From contig NZ_KQ483358.1 in NCBI RefSeq assembly GCF_001432305.1, positions 3,414,684-3,478,683 of the forward strand: 64,000 nt of DNA. The letters run 5' to 3'. Every line of letters begins with the position of its first letter. Position 1 is the first letter of the stretch. Source of the stretch: Curvibacter sp. PAE-UM (GTDB lineage Bacteria > Pseudomonadota > Gammaproteobacteria > Burkholderiales > Burkholderiaceae_C). Shown here in pieces: positions 26,696 through 38,982 of this stretch. Under the pieces are notes generated by a model. It was not told the origin of the DNA. It ran no database searches and saw only the letters and a list, made by a program, of their open reading frames with translations. Both the position numbers and the translations under genes were made by a program.

Positions 26696-27925
26696 TCAGG
26701 ACAGGGTGTTCAGGCCGCGTGCCATGTCGTCCTGCACGTCCTGCGGATGCTCCAGGCCCACGGCCACACGGATCAGGCCCTGGACGATACCGGCCGCCTG
26801 ACGCTGGGCCTCGGACAACTTGCCGTGCGAGGTACTGGCCGGGTGCGTGAGCAGGGTCTTGGTATCGCCGAGGTTGGTGCAGAGCGAGAGCGTCTGTAGC
26901 GAGTCCAGCACGTGGAAAGCGCGTGTGCGCGCCTGCTCGGGGCTGCCGGCCTTCACCTCGAAAGACAGCACCGCCCCGCCCAGGCCCGACATCTGTTTCA
27001 TGGCCAGCGCGTGCTGGGGATGTTCGGCCAGCGAGGGATAGTGCACCCTGGCCACCGCCGGATGGGTGCGCAGCCAATGGGCCAGCTCCAGGGTCAGGGC
27101 GCTTTGCGCACGCATGCGCAGGTCCAGCGTCTCCAGCCCCTTGAGCACGACCCAGGCGTTGAAGGGCGACAACACCATGCCGCTGTTCTTCTGCACGGGC
27201 AGGAATTTCTCCAGCACCATCTTCTCGCTGGCGCACAAGGCGCCCGCCATGACACGGCCCTGACCATCGAGGTACTTGGTGCCCGAATGCATCACGATGT
27301 CGGCGCCCATGTCGACGGGGCGCTGCAGCGCGGGCGTGGCAAAGCAGTTGTCCACGGCCAGCAGGGCCCCGGCGTTGTGCGCCACATCGGCCAGGGCGGC
27401 GATGTCGCACACCTCGGTCAGCGGATTGGTCGGCGTCTCGGCAAACAGCAGGCGCGTGTTCGACCGGACGGCGGCCTTCCAGGCGGCCAGGTCCGTCTGC
27501 GGGACGGCGGTGGACTCCACGCCGAAACGAGCGAATTCCGAACCGATCAGCTTGATGGTCGAACCGAACAGGGACTGGGAATAGACCACGTGGTCGCCCG
27601 CCTTGAGCAGGCTGAAGCACATCAGCATGATGGCCGACATGCCGGACGAGGTGGCCATGCAGGCTTCGGCCCCCTCCAGGGCGGCGAGGCGCTGCTCGAA
27701 GCTGCTCACCGTGGGGTTGCCGGAGCGGCCATAGGTGTAGCCCTCTTCTTCGCCAGCAAAACGGCGGGCAGAGATCTCCGCACTGGGCTGCACATAACCA
27801 CTGGTGAGGTACAGGGCTTCGGAGTTTTCTCCGTACTGGCTGCGCTCGACCGCCGCGCGCACCGCCAGCGTCTGCAGGCGCAGGCCCTCGGGCCGGGATT
27901 TGCTGCTGTTGATTTTGCTGCTCAT
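26696..27925 (-). CDS. metZ: O-succinylhomoserine sulfhydrylase
   Basis: A 409-residue PLP enzyme of the Cys/Met metabolism family that makes homocysteine from O-succinylhomoserine and sulfide. It has YTYGRSGNPTVSSFEQRLAALEG, the cofactor region SSGMSAIMLM, DNCFATPALQRP, and the PLP lysine in MHSGTKYLDGQGRVMAG. The purF-metZ order is common in Burkholderiales and Pseudomonas and supports metZ over metB. Start ATG 27925 lies 4 bp after the purF stop. Confidence 0.92.
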   Translation of the reverse strand: MSSKINSSKSRPEGLRLQTLAVRAAVERSQYGENSEALYLTSGYVQPSAEISARRFAGEEEGYTYGRSGNPTVSSFEQRLAALEGAEACMATSSGMSAIMLMCFSLLKAGDHVVYSQSLFGSTIKLIGSEFARFGVESTAVPQTDLAAWKAAVRSNTRLLFAETPTNPLTEVCDIAALADVAHNAGALLAVDNCFATPALQRPVDMGADIVMHSGTKYLDGQGRVMAGALCASEKMVLEKFLPVQKNSGMVLSPFNAWVVLKGLETLDLRMRAQSALTLELAHWLRTHPAVARVHYPSLAEHPQHALAMKQMSGLGGAVLSFEVKAGSPEQARTRAFHVLDSLQTLSLCTNLGDTKTLLTHPASTSHGKLSEAQRQAAGIVQGLIRVAVGLEHPQDVQDDMARGLNTLS

Positions 27926-27929
27926 CCGC

Positions 27930-29435
<1,506 letters not shown>

Positions 29436-29488
29436 AGTTTCACTTCCAGTCGGGTGCGCACAGCCTGTCCGTGCGCTGCCCGATCAAT

Positions 29489-29974
29489 TCAGGGCAAATA
29501 CTTTCCCACACTCTGAGGCAGCACCGGCTTGAGCAGCTTGAGCGCTTCCACCGATATATGCGCCGCCTTGGCCTCACGCCACCAGGTCTGGCTCTTCAAG
29601 GGCGACATCAGCACCAGCACGGTCAGCGCCAGCAGCAGGATGAGCCCGCGCAACAGGCCGAACACGCCGCCCAGCACCCGATCCACCGGGCGCAGACCGG
29701 CCTGCTCGATCAGCTTGGGGATGCCCCACACGATCAAACCGCCGATGAACACGGACACCACGAAAACCAGCACAAAACCGATGATCTGGACCAGGGCCTC
29801 CGAGCTGCTGTCGATCGGCAGCTGGCGGCCGACATCGGCGCCCAGCCACTGGGCCAGCACAAAGGCCAGCAGCCAGTTCAGCACCGACATCACCTCGTAG
29901 ACAAAACCTCGCCAGACGCCCAGGCCGATCGAGGCGAGCAGGGCCACGATGAAAATCCAGTCGAGTGCGGCCAT
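29489..29974 (-). CDS. cvpA: CvpA family membrane protein
   Basis: A 161-residue inner-membrane protein with four hydrophobic helices, named for its need in colicin V export; its real role is linked to envelope integrity. It begins MAALDWIFIVALLASIGLGV, followed by WRGFVYEVMSVLNWLLAF, IGGLIVWGIPKLIEQAGL and DRVLGGVFGLLRGLILLLAL. AAGGA seven bases ahead favours ATG 29974 over ATG 29980. It is 10 bp after the SPOR-domain gene and precedes purF, the standard order. Confidence 0.92.
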   Translation of the reverse strand: MAALDWIFIVALLASIGLGVWRGFVYEVMSVLNWLLAFVLAQWLGADVGRQLPIDSSSEALVQIIGFVLVFVVSVFIGGLIVWGIPKLIEQAGLRPVDRVLGGVFGLLRGLILLLALTVLVLMSPLKSQTWWREAKAAHISVEALKLLKPVLPQSVGKYLP

Positions 29975-29984
29975 GGCCATGTCC

Positions 29985-30626
29985 TTACAGGCTCAGCACC
30001 GTGCCAGGCAGGTCGAGTTTCTTGAGTTTCTCCGCAGCGCGCTCGGCCTCGGCCTTGCTGGCAAAGGGCCCGGCCCGCACGCGGATGCGTTTGCCGTCCT
30101 TGGTTTCCACGGCCTGGGTGTAGTTCTTGAGACCGGCACGCTCGATCTTGCTGCGCGCGTCGCGCGCGCGGTTTTCGTCGGCGAAGGAGCCGACCTGCAC
30201 CACGTAGCGGGTTTCGGTGGCGGCCTTGGTGTCGGTTTTTTTGGCCTCGGGCTTGGGTTCGGCTTTGGCTGCCGGAGCCGGCTTGGCTGCTGGCTTGGCC
30301 GCCGGCGGGGGGGCCTCGGTGACGAGGCCCGAGGCGGCGGCCGAGGGTACCGGCGCGGCTTCGGACACGGCGGCCGGCGACGGCACAGCGGGTGTCGTCA
30401 GCGGCAACGCCTTGTTCTTGTCGGGGATCTCGATCGGCAGGTCCACGGCCACGGGGCGCGGCTGCTTGTCCACCAGCAGGGGAAAACCGATGACGCCGAT
30501 CAGCACCAGGATGGCCGAACCGATCAGCCTGTTCTTGGCGCGCCGGCGCAGCACCTCCACGCTCTCGGGCTGCGCGGCAGGGGCCGTCTGATCGTCGCCA
30601 CCCTTGCGGAACTTGAAAAAGGCCAT
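29985..30626 (-). CDS. dedD: SPOR-domain protein (DedD-like)
   Basis: A 213-residue protein with a short cytoplasmic N-terminus, one membrane helix (RLIGSAILVLIGVIGFPLLV, about 33-52), a proline/alanine-rich periplasmic linker (about 75-135) and a C-terminal SPOR domain (RYVVQVGSFADENRARDARS...RVRAGPFASKAEAERAAEKL). SPOR domains bind denuded septal peptidoglycan and bring the protein to the division site. The position between folC and cvpA matches dedD. Confidence 0.9.
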   Translation of the reverse strand: MAFFKFRKGGDDQTAPAAQPESVEVLRRRAKNRLIGSAILVLIGVIGFPLLVDKQPRPVAVDLPIEIPDKNKALPLTTPAVPSPAAVSEAAPVPSAAASGLVTEAPPPAAKPAAKPAPAAKAEPKPEAKKTDTKAATETRYVVQVGSFADENRARDARSKIERAGLKNYTQAVETKDGKRIRVRAGPFASKAEAERAAEKLKKLDLPGTVLSL

Positions 30627-30637
30627 GTGCTGCGGGT

Positions 30638-31948
30638 TCAGGGTTTGAGATGCTGGGCTTGAAGGCGCGGCACGCCTTCCTTCAGAACGCCACCGACCGT
30701 GTAGAACGATCCGAAGACCACGATTCTATCAGCGGGGTCCGCTGCGGCGATGGCCGCGCCCAGGGCCTGCAGAGGGTCGGCAAAGAGCGCGGACGTCCCG
30801 GCCACGCGCGGGTTCAGCGCCTGGCACCGGGCCTGCAGATCGGCCGCACCGGCGGCCCGCGGCGTGGGCAGGTCGGTGAAATACCAGCGGTCCACCAGGG
30901 GCATGATGCGCGCCAGCATGGGCGCCAGGTCCTTGTCGGCCATGGCGCCGAAAACGGCATGGGTCGTCGGGAAGTACCCCATGGCGTCCAGGTTGGCTGT
31001 CAGCGCCGCCACCGAATGCGGGTTGTGCGCCACGTCCAGCACCAGGGTGGGCTGGCCCGGGATGATCTGGAAGCGCCCGGGCAGCTCCACGAAGGCCAGG
31101 CCGTTGCGCACGGCCTGCGCCGTCACCGGCAGCTTCTCGCGCAGCGCCGTGAGGGCGGCCAGCACCCCCGAGGCGTTGACCAGCTGGTTGGCGCCGCGCA
31201 GCGCCGGGTAGGCCAGGCCGCTGTAACGACGGTCCCGGCCGGCCCAGCTCCACTGCTGCTTGTCGCCGGAATAGTTGAAGTCGCGACCGAAACGCCAGAG
31301 TTCGGCGTCGATGGCGGCGGCATGGTCGATCACGCTTTGCGGCGGGATGGGGTCGCTCACCACCACCGGGCGCCCGGTGCGCATGATGCCGGCCTTCTCG
31401 CGACCGATGCTCTCGCGGTCGGGGCCGAGAAGCTCCATGTGGTCCAGATCGATGCTGGTGATGATGGCGCAGTCGGCGTCCAGGATGTTGACGGCATCGA
31501 GCCGCCCGCCCAGGCCCACCTCCAGGACGGCCACGTCCACGCCAGCGTGCGCGATGCAGTCGAGGATGGCCAGGGTGGTGAATTCGAAATAACTCAGCGA
31601 AATTTCGTCTCCGCCGGCCGTGCGGGCCTGCTCGACGCGTGCGAAGCAGGGCAGCAGTTCGTCAGCCTTCACCATCTCCCCCCGCAGGCGCAGGCGCTCC
31701 TCGAAATGCACCAGATGCGGCGAGGTGTAGACACCGGTGCGGTAACCGGCCTGGCCGAGGATGGACTCCAGCATGGCGCAGGTGGAACCCTTGCCGTTGG
31801 TGCCGGCCACGGTGATGATGGGGCAATCGAAATGCAGGCCCATGCGCTGTGCGACGGCCTTGACGCGGTCCAGCCCCATGTCGATGGTCTTGGGATGCAG
31901 GCGCTCGCAGTAGGCCAGCCAGTCGGAAAGTGTGTTCAAGCTCGACAT
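30638..31948 (-). CDS. folC: Bifunctional folylpolyglutamate/dihydrofolate synthase
   Basis: A 436-residue Mur-ligase-family enzyme that adds glutamate to dihydropteroate and folates. The ATP motif is TVAGTNGKGSTCAMLESIL and the second region is SIDLDHMELLGPDRESIGREKAGIM. LDVAHNPHSVAAL is the C-terminal motif. Start ATG 31948 is 18 bp from the divergent start of yffB, so its promoter must overlap that gene. It heads the folC-dedD-cvpA-purF-metZ unit. Confidence 0.95.
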   Translation of the reverse strand: MSSLNTLSDWLAYCERLHPKTIDMGLDRVKAVAQRMGLHFDCPIITVAGTNGKGSTCAMLESILGQAGYRTGVYTSPHLVHFEERLRLRGEMVKADELLPCFARVEQARTAGGDEISLSYFEFTTLAILDCIAHAGVDVAVLEVGLGGRLDAVNILDADCAIITSIDLDHMELLGPDRESIGREKAGIMRTGRPVVVSDPIPPQSVIDHAAAIDAELWRFGRDFNYSGDKQQWSWAGRDRRYSGLAYPALRGANQLVNASGVLAALTALREKLPVTAQAVRNGLAFVELPGRFQIIPGQPTLVLDVAHNPHSVAALTANLDAMGYFPTTHAVFGAMADKDLAPMLARIMPLVDRWYFTDLPTPRAAGAADLQARCQALNPRVAGTSALFADPLQALGAAIAAADPADRIVVFGSFYTVGGVLKEGVPRLQAQHLKP

Positions 31949-31966
31949 ATCCGACAATTGTCCCCC

Positions 31967-32326
31967 ATGAAGCATCCCATCACGCTCTACGGCATCCCCA
32001 ACTGCGACACGGTCAAGAAGGCGCGCGCCTGGCTTGCTGAACATCAGGTGGAGGTGCAGTTCCACGATTTCAAGAAGCTGGGGGTGCCCGAAGCCCGGCT
32101 GGACCACTGGCTGGCCAGCGCTGGCTGGGAAAAGCTGCTGAACCGCCAGGGCACGACCTGGCGCAAGCTGGACGCCGCCACCCAGGCCGCCGTCACCGAT
32201 GCCGCGAGCGCCCGCGCCCTCATGCTGGCCCAGGCCAGCGTGATCAAACGGCCCGTCGTTGAATGGAACACCCGGGATGTGAGCGTGGGCTTCGACGCCA
32301 CCAACTGGCTGGCCCGGCTGAACTAG
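31967..32326 (+). CDS. yffB: ArsC/Spx-family thioredoxin-fold protein YffB
   Basis: A 119-residue protein. It reads ITLYGIPNCDTVKKARAWLAE at the start, with a single cysteine in the NCDTVKKA motif, then GTTWRKLDAATQAAVTDAAS and SVIKRPVVEW. These match E. coli YffB along the length. Family relatives reduce arsenate or act as Spx regulators, but YffB's own role is unsettled. It starts a rightward run of yffB, ppnP and argG. Confidence 0.9.
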   Translation: MKHPITLYGIPNCDTVKKARAWLAEHQVEVQFHDFKKLGVPEARLDHWLASAGWEKLLNRQGTTWRKLDAATQAAVTDAASARALMLAQASVIKRPVVEWNTRDVSVGFDATNWLARLN

Positions 32327-32376
32327 GCCGCTGCCTTAAAATCGCGGATTCGCCCCTGCAAACAGAGCACCACACC

Positions 32377-34034
<1,658 letters not shown>

Positions 34035-34061
34035 TCTCTTTCCACGCTGGTATCTGGAAGG

Positions 34062-34087
34062 CCACCTGCGGGTGGCTTTTCTGTTTC
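34062..34087 (+). terminator. Rho-independent terminator after argG
   Basis: GCCACC (34062-34067), loop TGCG, GGTGGC (34072-34077), then TTTTCTGTTT. It closes the yffB-ppnP-argG unit. Confidence 0.85.
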
Positions 34088-34095
34088 CGCTGCGC

Positions 34096-34645
34096 GCTGT
34101 TGCTCGCGTGGCTGGCCGGGTCTCGCCCCGGCGGGCGAGGAACTTTTCTTTGCTTCGCCAAAGCAAAGTACCCAAAAGAAAGGCGAGCCGGGTGCGTCGT
34201 CCCTCCGCTACGCTCCGGGCACACTGCGTTGCTCGGCAAGGGCGGGAAGTGCAGAAACTCGCCCTGCGGGCTCAGACATCTGCACTTCTTATTCCGCCCT
34301 TGCCTGCGCTACTCGCCTCCGCACACGGCAGAGGGGAACCGGATACCAAAACCAAAGACCACAAGGACGCGCCATGGCGCGTCCTTGTTTGGCTGTTCTG
34401 TTCTCGGCTGTTGGCTCCCGGCTGTCCGGATCCCTATGCCGTGTGGCAGGGCTGAGCAGCGCAGCAGCGGGCGGATCAGGGCGGGCGTTGTTTGAGCGCA
34501 GCGAGTTTAGCCCGACCCCGCCCGATGCGAGCAGCGCAAGGTACCCCGCAGGGGCCCTGACTTCGGCTGCCCTTCTCTTTGGTGACTTTCTCTTGGGCAC
34601 GCAAGAGAAAGTTACTGCGCTGTCGGGCGCACATCCCGACAAAGC
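34096..34645. repeat. Paired inverted intergenic repeat region
   Basis: Non-coding stretch between argG and the desaturase. Two related units face each other. The left one, read leftward, ends in TTTCTTTTGGGTACTTTGCTTTGG then a CTTTGCTT/AAGCAAAG hairpin and CGAGACCCGG. The right one, read rightward, ends in TTCTCTTTGGTGACTTTCTC, a hairpin ACTTTCTCTTG/CAAGAGAAAGT and a GTCGGGCGCACATCCCGAC tail. Inner arms pair as 34296-34343 with 34425-34476, with small shifts, around a perfect palindrome. A further hairpin pairs 34232-34255 roughly with 34280-34303. Open frames of 90-130 codons on both strands here have no family resemblance. From memory such units recur in Comamonadaceae genomes. Confidence 0.7.
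34361..34388. repeat. Perfect 28-bp palindrome
   Basis: ACAAGGACGCGCCATGGCGC continues to TCCTTGT; each half (14 bases) is the exact reverse complement of the other. It lies at the centre of the paired inverted repeat region. Being symmetric it forms the same hairpin in either strand, and TT follows on the plus strand, so a bidirectional terminator is possible. Confidence 0.8.
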
Positions 34646-34670
34646 CACATCAACAAACACATAACGCAGA

Positions 34671-34699
34671 AAAGAAAAAGCCCGCATGAAAGCGGGCTT
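34671..34699 (-). terminator. Rho-independent terminator after the desaturase gene
   Basis: Read leftward: AAGCCCGC, loop TTTCAT, GCGGGCTTTTTCTTTTC. Six GC pairs and a five-T run, 25 bp past the desaturase stop. Confidence 0.9.
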
Positions 34700-34723
34700 C
34701 GTCAGGAAGAAGGGAAACGGGGA

Positions 34724-35938
34724 TTAAGCCCGAGCCATCCGCAACTTCATCGAGAACTCCTGCAGCGCGGCAATACCGCTTTCCTCGGCGCGATGGCACC
34801 AGGCCTGCAGATTGGCGATCAGTTGCTCGCGCGAGAGCGAGGTGTTCAGCCAGAGCTGGCGCAGTTCTTCGCGCATGGTGACCATCTTGTCCAGCACCGG
34901 GGATGCGGCGCGGGCCTGGGCCAGCACGGGCGCCACGGTGGCGGGCACCTTGTCTTCGTCGCGGTGCAGCCAGCGGCTGGCGGCCTTGATGACGGCGGTG
35001 TCGGCGCTGCGGGCCTTGAGGGAGGCGACTTCCTGCTGGAAGGCGCGCTGCATGCCGGCGGCGTAGCCGGCCATGATCTCGTAGCGGTTGGCGATCAGGG
35101 CCTCGAGGGTCTTGTCGTCGGCCACGGGCTTGATGTCACCCAGGGCCAGCTTCGGTGCGGTCTTCTTGACCTTGGCCAGACCCATGGCGCTCAGGATGCT
35201 GATGTAGAGCCAACCGATGTCGAACTCGTAGGGCTTCACGGACAGCTTGGCCGAGGTCGGATAGGTGTGGTGGTTGTTGTGCAACTCCTCACCGCCGATG
35301 ATGATGCCCCAGGGCGAGATGTTGGTGCTGGCGTCAGGCGCCTCGAAATTGCGATAACCCCAGTAGTGACCGATGCCGTTGATGATGCCGGCGGCGGTGA
35401 TCGGGATCCAGGCCATCTGCAGGGCCCACACGGCCGCACCAGCGGCGCCGAAGAGGGCCAGGTTGATGATCAGCATCACGCCCACGCCCTGCCAGGAGTA
35501 ACGGGTGTAGAGGTTGCGCTCGATCCAGTCGTCCGGGGTGCCGTGGCCGTAACGGGCCATGGTTTCCTGGTTCTTGGCTTCGGCACGATACAACTCGGAG
35601 CCTTCGAAGAAGACCTTCTTGATGCCGTAGACCTGCGGGCTGTGCGGGTCTTCGGCCTGCTCGCACTTGGCGTGATGCTTGCGGTGGATGGCGGCCCATT
35701 CCTTGGTCACCATGCCGGTGGTCAGCCACAGCCAGAAGCGGAAGAAGTGCGAGGGGATGGCGTGCAGATCCAGCGCGCGGTGCGCCTGGTGGCGGTGCAG
35801 AAAGATGGTGACGCTGGCAATCGTGATGTGGGTCAAGGCCAGGGCGACCAGGGCAATCTGCCACCAGCTCAGATCCAACAGGCCGTGCGCCAGCCAGTCG
35901 ATGGCCGCGTTCAGCACAGCCCAGTCAGGTAAGAACAT
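34724..35938 (-). CDS. Membrane fatty acid desaturase (acyl-CoA delta-9 type)
   Basis: A 404-residue di-iron membrane enzyme that inserts a double bond in fatty acyl chains. The three histidine boxes are HRHQAHRA, HRKHH and HNNHHTYP. Hydrophobic segments sit at about 24-44, 66-78, 150-180 and 185-200. After about residue 260 there is a soluble helical tail of about 140 residues (ANRYEIMAGYAAGMQRAFQQ and on), longer than in the minimal family. It is monocistronic, with its own terminator and a 140-bp upstream gap. Confidence 0.9.
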   Translation of the reverse strand: MFLPDWAVLNAAIDWLAHGLLDLSWWQIALVALALTHITIASVTIFLHRHQAHRALDLHAIPSHFFRFWLWLTTGMVTKEWAAIHRKHHAKCEQAEDPHSPQVYGIKKVFFEGSELYRAEAKNQETMARYGHGTPDDWIERNLYTRYSWQGVGVMLIINLALFGAAGAAVWALQMAWIPITAAGIINGIGHYWGYRNFEAPDASTNISPWGIIIGGEELHNNHHTYPTSAKLSVKPYEFDIGWLYISILSAMGLAKVKKTAPKLALGDIKPVADDKTLEALIANRYEIMAGYAAGMQRAFQQEVASLKARSADTAVIKAASRWLHRDEDKVPATVAPVLAQARAASPVLDKMVTMREELRQLWLNTSLSREQLIANLQAWCHRAEESGIAALQEFSMKLRMARA

Positions 35939-36080
35939 AGAAGTCTCTCAACGTAGTGAATAGGAATAAGCCCCGCCTTAAATAAGCGACCGGGCCTGTG
36001 ACATGGATTCTAAGGGTTCCACCCTGTTTTGACCATAGTTGGCCAGCTTTAGGCGGAAAACCTTAATTCAAGTCAATTGA

Positions 36081-37352
36081 CTACTTTTTTTGCCAAATTG
36101 CGGCAAAGAAGCCGTCTGTTTGATGCAGATGGGGCCAAAGACGCAGGTAACGCAAACCATTCGCACCCCCGCTGCACAGACGCTCGGCGCCGGGCACCTT
36201 GAGGTCGGCCAGGATCTGGCCGGCTTCAATCGGCTCGAAATCCGGGTGGGCCGTGCTGAAGGCCTCGGCGATGGCCTCGTTTTCCTGGGGCAGGACGCTG
36301 CAGGTGGCATAGACCAGGCGCCCGCCGGGCTTGAGCAGGCGCGCCGCGCTGGCCAGGATGGCGGCCTGCTTGACCGTCATTTCCTCCACAGCCTGCAGGC
36401 TCTGGCGCCATTTCAGGTCCGGGTTGCGGCGCAGGGTGCCCAGGCCGGAGCAGGGGGCATCGACCAGCACGCGGTCGATCTTGCCGGCCAGGCGCTTGAT
36501 GCGCTCGTCACGCTCATGGGCGATGGCGGCCGGGTGCACATTGGACAGGCCGCTGCGTGCCAGTCGGGGCTTGAGGGCTTCGAGCCGGTGGCCCGAGGTG
36601 TCGAAGGCATACAGCCGGCCCGTGCTGCGCATGGCCGCGCCGATGGCCAGGGTCTTGCCGCCGGCACCGGCACAGAAGTCCACCACCATCTCGCCACGAT
36701 GGGCGTCCAGCAGCATGGCCAGCAGTTGTGAGCCCTCGTCCTGCACTTCGATGGCCCCGCGCGTGAAGGCGTCCAGCTTGTTCAGCGCAGGCTTGCCCTC
36801 GATGCGCAAACCCCAGGGTGAATACGGCGTGGGCACCGCCTTGATGCCCGCCTCCTTCAATTCCTTCTGCACCGCCTCGCGCTTGGCCAGCTGCGTGTTG
36901 ACGCGCAAGTCCAGGCCCGCGCCCAGGTTGAGGCTTTCGACCAGAGGCCAGAAGCCTGCGCCCAGCTGGTCTTTCAGCGGTTGCACCAGCCATTCGGGCA
37001 GGTTGTGGCGATGCAGATCAAGCAGCTCCTGCGGCTTGACCTGGTCGCAATAGTCCAGCCATTGCTTTTCCTGCTCGGTCAGCACGCTCTTGATGAAGTC
37101 ACGCGGGCCGTAGAAGCCGAGGATGGCCAGGCGCCGCTCCCGGGGCCCGCTGCCCGAGAGCGCCAGCTTCTCAAACAGCAGCTTCTTGCGCAGCACGGTG
37201 TAGACCGTCTCGGCCAGGGTGGCGCGTTCCCGCGGGCCCAGGCCGCGGTGTTCGCGGAAAAAGCGCGACACGATGGCGTCGGCCGGATGGTCGAATTTGA
37301 GGGTGAGCCGGACCAGTTCGGTGCAGACGTCCAGCAGGGTTTGAGGGTGCAT
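36081..37352 (-). CDS. RsmB/NOP2-family rRNA cytosine methyltransferase
   Basis: A 423-residue SAM-dependent RNA m5C methyltransferase. The N-terminal part (ADAIVSRFFREHRGLGPRER) is a reduced NusB-like region. The catalytic half has VQDEGSQLLAMLLD, the SAM motif VVDFCAGAGGKTLAIGA, the first catalytic-region cysteine in DAPCSGLGTLRRNPDLKW, and the nucleophile in VYATCSVLPQENE. It is close to RsmB in layout, but the N-terminal domain looks shortened, so I leave the exact target open. It is divergent from the DUF1653 gene with 16 bp between starts. Confidence 0.88.
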   Translation of the reverse strand: MHPQTLLDVCTELVRLTLKFDHPADAIVSRFFREHRGLGPRERATLAETVYTVLRKKLLFEKLALSGSGPRERRLAILGFYGPRDFIKSVLTEQEKQWLDYCDQVKPQELLDLHRHNLPEWLVQPLKDQLGAGFWPLVESLNLGAGLDLRVNTQLAKREAVQKELKEAGIKAVPTPYSPWGLRIEGKPALNKLDAFTRGAIEVQDEGSQLLAMLLDAHRGEMVVDFCAGAGGKTLAIGAAMRSTGRLYAFDTSGHRLEALKPRLARSGLSNVHPAAIAHERDERIKRLAGKIDRVLVDAPCSGLGTLRRNPDLKWRQSLQAVEEMTVKQAAILASAARLLKPGGRLVYATCSVLPQENEAIAEAFSTAHPDFEPIEAGQILADLKVPGAERLCSGGANGLRYLRLWPHLHQTDGFFAAIWQKK

Positions 37353-37368
37353 AGGTCAGAATTGTCCC

Positions 37369-37626
37369 ATGAGCGATAAAGACCTTCCCCCGTTGATCGA
37401 AACCCGCCCCGGCCTCTACCGGCATTACAAGAATCTCATGTACGAGGTGCTGGGCACGGCGCGCCACAGCGAAACGCTGGAACCCATGACCCTGTACCGC
37501 GCGCTCTACGGCGAGCGCGGCCTGTGGGTGCGGCCGGCCGCCATGTTCAGCGAGGACGTCGTGATCGCCGGCGTCCGCCAGCCGCGCTTCACCTGGGTGG
37601 GCGAAGCGGGTTCACCTGCGCCCTGA
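37369..37626 (+). CDS. DUF1653 domain protein
   Basis: An 85-residue protein with the DUF1653 pattern: GLYRHYKNLMYEVLGTARHS, ETLEPMTLYRALYGERGLWV, then RPAAMFSEDVV. The family is widespread and of unknown function. Its stop is 3 bp from that of convergent purN. Confidence 0.85.
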   Translation: MSDKDLPPLIETRPGLYRHYKNLMYEVLGTARHSETLEPMTLYRALYGERGLWVRPAAMFSEDVVIAGVRQPRFTWVGEAGSPAP

Positions 37627-37629
37627 TTG

Positions 37630-38211
37630 CTACAACTTCTGTAGCAATTCGGCAATCGCCCGCGGGTAGATCTGGTGCTCCTGCGTCAGTACACGAGCCG
37701 CCAGCGTGTGCTCGTCGTCCTGCGGCAGCACCGGCACCACGGCTTGCGCCAGGATGGGCCCGTGGTCCAGTTCGGCCGTGACCTGGTGCACGGTGGCGCC
37801 GGCGAACTTGCAACCGGCCTCGATGGCGCGGCGGTGCGTGTGCAGGCCCGTGAAGGCCGGCAGCAACGAAGGATGGATATTGAGCAGGCGCCCGGCGTAA
37901 TGCCCGACAAAACCCGGCGTCAGGATGCGCATGAAACCGGCCAGCACCACCAGCGCAGGCTGGTGGGCGTCGATGGCGGCCATCAGCGCGGCGTCGAAGG
38001 CCTCGCGGCTGTCGAAAGCCTTGTGGTCGAGCACGGCGGTGGCGATGCCCTGCTCACGGGCAAAGACCAGGCCCTTGGCATCGGCCTTGTTGCTCAGGAC
38101 CGCGGCCACGCGCCCGCCCCATCGGTCTTGCCAGTGCTCGCGCCCGGCGGCCTGGACGATGGCTGCCATATTGGAGCCGCCGCCTGAGATCAAAATGACG
38201 ATGTTCTTCAT
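37630..38211 (-). CDS. purN: Phosphoribosylglycinamide formyltransferase
   Basis: A 193-residue enzyme for the third step of purine synthesis, transferring formyl from 10-formyl-THF to GAR. It begins [20 protein letters not shown] (phosphate-binding GGGSN). The catalytic [20 protein letters not shown] carries Asn and His, and [19 protein letters not shown] carries the Asp. Length is normal. The start is 13 bp from the divergent yceH start, so their promoters overlap each other's coding regions. Confidence 0.95.
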   Translation of the reverse strand: MKNIVILISGGGSNMAAIVQAAGREHWQDRWGGRVAAVLSNKADAKGLVFAREQGIATAVLDHKAFDSREAFDAALMAAIDAHQPALVVLAGFMRILTPGFVGHYAGRLLNIHPSLLPAFTGLHTHRRAIEAGCKFAGATVHQVTAELDHGPILAQAVVPVLPQDDEHTLAARVLTQEHQIYPRAIAELLQKL

Positions 38212-38224
38212 ACCGGCACGAATT

Positions 38225-38962
38225 ATGACCCCGAGCATCCCCACCCCGACCCAGCCATCGACCCTCAGCGCCGTGGAGGCGCGTGTGCTCGGCACCCTGA
38301 TGGAAAAAGCCCGCACCGTGCCGGACAGCTATCCGCTCACGCTCAACTCGCTGCTGCTGGGCTGCAACCAGAAGACCAGCCGCGAGCCGCTGATGGAACT
38401 GGATGAGGCGCAGGTCGCCACCGCACTGGACACCCTCAAGCCGCTCGGGCTGGTGCGCGAAGTCAGCGGCGGGCGCACGGCACGTTATGAGCACAATTTC
38501 CAGCGCGCCATCGGCGTGCCGGAGCAATCGGCCGTGCTGCTGGGCCTCTTGATGCTGCGTGGCCCGCAAACCGCGGGCGAGTTGCGGCTCAACACCGAAC
38601 GCTGGTACAAGTTTGCCGACATCTCCTCCGTGGAAGGGTTCCTGGAGGAACTGCAAGACCGCCCGGCCGAAAAAGGCGGCCCCCTGGTCATCAAGCTGGC
38701 CAGGACACCGGGCACGCGTGAGCAACGTTGGGCGCACCTGTTGTGTGGCCCGGTGGACGAGACACAAGCCGGGGCCATGCCGGCTTCCCGCGTCTCAGGT
38801 GGCGAGGCCACCGGTAACACCGTGGAGCGGCTGGAACAACTCGAAGCAGAGGTGACACAACTGCGCGCCACCGTCGAGAAACTGTGCGCAGAACTCGGCA
38901 TGTCACCACTTGGACAGCCGCAAGCGAACGACCGTGCTAAAACCTCAGAAGTTTCAGACTGA
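38225..38962 (+). CDS. yceH: YceH family protein (DUF480)
   Basis: A 245-residue protein with two tandem winged-helix-like halves. Family signatures are [40 protein letters not shown] and [21 protein letters not shown]-terminal coiled coil ([21 protein letters not shown]) and a polar tail complete it. Function is unknown; DNA binding is plausible from the fold. Confidence 0.9.
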   Translation: MTPSIPTPTQPSTLSAVEARVLGTLMEKARTVPDSYPLTLNSLLLGCNQKTSREPLMELDEAQVATALDTLKPLGLVREVSGGRTARYEHNFQRAIGVPEQSAVLLGLLMLRGPQTAGELRLNTERWYKFADISSVEGFLEELQDRPAEKGGPLVIKLARTPGTREQRWAHLLCGPVDETQAGAMPASRVSGGEATGNTVERLEQLEAEVTQLRATVEKLCAELGMSPLGQPQANDRAKTSEVSD

Positions 38963-38982
38963 CGCCCCTTTTGGAGACCCCC

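Noticed and set aside
34072..34687. Open frames of 90-132 codons on both strands between argG and the desaturase
   Set aside because: They lie wholly in inverted-repeat DNA, overlap each other on both strands, and their translations show no family resemblance and mirror the repeat structure.
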